The notes beneath the pieces are model-generated. The model saw only the letters and a list, made by a program, of their open reading frames with translations. It was not told the origin of the DNA and searched no databases. Source: Chloroflexota bacterium (GTDB lineage: Bacteria; Chloroflexota; Anaerolineae; Caldilineales; Caldilineaceae). Taken from it: a stretch of DNA of 5,818 nucleotides. Below are positions 5,098-5,818 of the stretch, one piece after another (positions within the stretch are counted from its first letter, which is position 1; each line of letters opens with the position of its first letter). The stretch is from positions 1 through 5,818 of the forward strand of contig QEUW01000468.1 of NCBI GenBank assembly GCA_003577005.1, in the 5' to 3' direction. A program made the translations under genes and the position numbers.

Positions 5098-5818
5098 ATG
5101 ACCAAAACACTCAAAGTCGGCGTCATCGGCGTCGGCGGGATTGCCAAAACGCACATGCCCGGTTGGGCCGCCTCGGAACTGGCCGAGGTGGTGGCCGGCA
5201 GCGATGTGATCGAACCGGTGCTCCAGACCTGGGGAACAGCGTGGGGCGTGCAGAAATTGTCCACCAACGCCGCCGACATCATCAACGACCCAGACATCGA
5301 CATTATCGATGTCTGCACCCCTAACATGTATCACACCGAACTGGTGGTGGCCGCACTCGAGGCCGGCAAGCATGTGATCTGTGAGAAGCCGCTAGCGCCC
5401 ACGCCCGCCGACATCCATCGCATGATCGACGCCCGCGATCGCGCCGGCAAGCTGCTCATGACGGCCCAGCATTTTCGCTTCCACGGCTCCTCACAAGCGC
5501 TCAAACGGGAGATCGACCACGGTGCGCTCGGCGAGGTCTACCATGCGCGCAGTTGGATGTTGCGCCGCGGCTGGATCCCGGTGCGCCCCGGTTTTATCTA
5601 CAAAAAGAACAGCGGTGGCGGGCCCTGCTGACGCTCTGGATGATGGGCAACCCGCAACCGGTGACGGTGAGCGGTGTGGCCAAGAAGACGCTGGCCGCCC
5701 ACCCCGGCGCCTTTAGCATGTGGGGCAACGCGCTCGTGCCGGATGATATGGATGTGGAAGACTTTGCCGCCGCCTTTGTGCGCTTCGAGAACGGCGCCAC
5801 GCTGATCCTCGAAGTGAG
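5098..5818 (+). pseudogene. Gfo/Idh/MocA family oxidoreductase, frame-disrupted and cut by the window edge
   Basis: The first frame (5098-5631) encodes 177 residues with a complete Rossmann N-domain: VGVIGVGGIA near residues 7-16, glycine motif G11-x-G13-G14, and E96-K97-P98, where K97 fits the catalytic lysine. The C-domain then starts (RPGFIYKKNSGGGP) and hits TGA at 5629. The family sequence resumes in another frame from 5628 (LTLWMMGNPQPVTV) and stays open to the window end. Family members carry about ten residues between GGGP and that point, including the DxGxH motif with catalytic Asp and His; here only two nucleotides remain. This fits a 28-nt deletion, which both shifts the frame and removes the active-site motif. 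A sequencing or assembly error is the alternative. The start has GAGGGA at 5081-5086, 11 nt upstream, and a promoter/operator at 5015-5044. Substrate unknown. Confidence 0.75.

Noticed and set aside
4799..5101. Plus-strand open frame of 100 codons spanning the end of the second permease and the next spacer
   Set aside because: It crosses the perfect hairpin and the promoter region, and its translated sequence looks like non-coding DNA.
5612..5631. Programmed ribosomal frameshift in the second oxidoreductase
   Set aside because: There is no slippery heptamer before the TGA, and frameshifting would not restore the missing DxGxH motif. A deletion explains both facts.

Overview
The window looks like part of a carbohydrate-uptake and catabolism locus from a GC-rich bacterium. 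Three things point to Chloroflexota (Anaerolineae or Caldilineae type), as an inference only: the twin-arginine lipoprotein substrate-binding protein, the pairing of Gfo/Idh/MocA oxidoreductases with a CUT1-type sugar ABC transporter, and spacers rich in GC hairpins. No rRNA or marker gene is present to confirm this.

Layout, all genes on the + strand: 1-305 is a non-coding, hairpin-rich leader with a near-perfect 24-bp inverted repeat at 173-240. 306-1385 is a Gfo/Idh/MocA-type NAD(P)-dependent oxidoreductase. After a 55-nt gap with a small hairpin comes a Tat-exported lipoprotein sugar-binding protein (1441-2775). A 219-nt non-coding gap follows, packed with nested inverted repeats. Next are two CUT1 permeases, 2995-3951 (TTG start) and 3952-4836, which abut as TAG-ATG. 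4837-5097 holds a perfect 20-bp hairpin (probable terminator or REP-like palindrome) and then a promoter whose -10 box lies in a LacI-family-like palindrome. From 5098 to the window edge runs a second Gfo/Idh/MocA gene. It is broken near 5626 by a frame change that coincides with loss of the Asp/His motif; the numbers fit a 28-nt deletion.

How the parts fit: the lipoprotein captures a sugar or sugar derivative outside the membrane and the permease pair moves it in. The ATPase is not in the window and may be shared from elsewhere, as is common for CUT1 systems. The oxidoreductases probably act on the imported sugar, polyol or uronate. The substrate cannot be read from the sequence. The most notable points are the disrupted second oxidoreductase, its overlapping promoter and operator, and the repeat cassette separating the binding protein from its permeases. 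I did not find an evidently new biological system.
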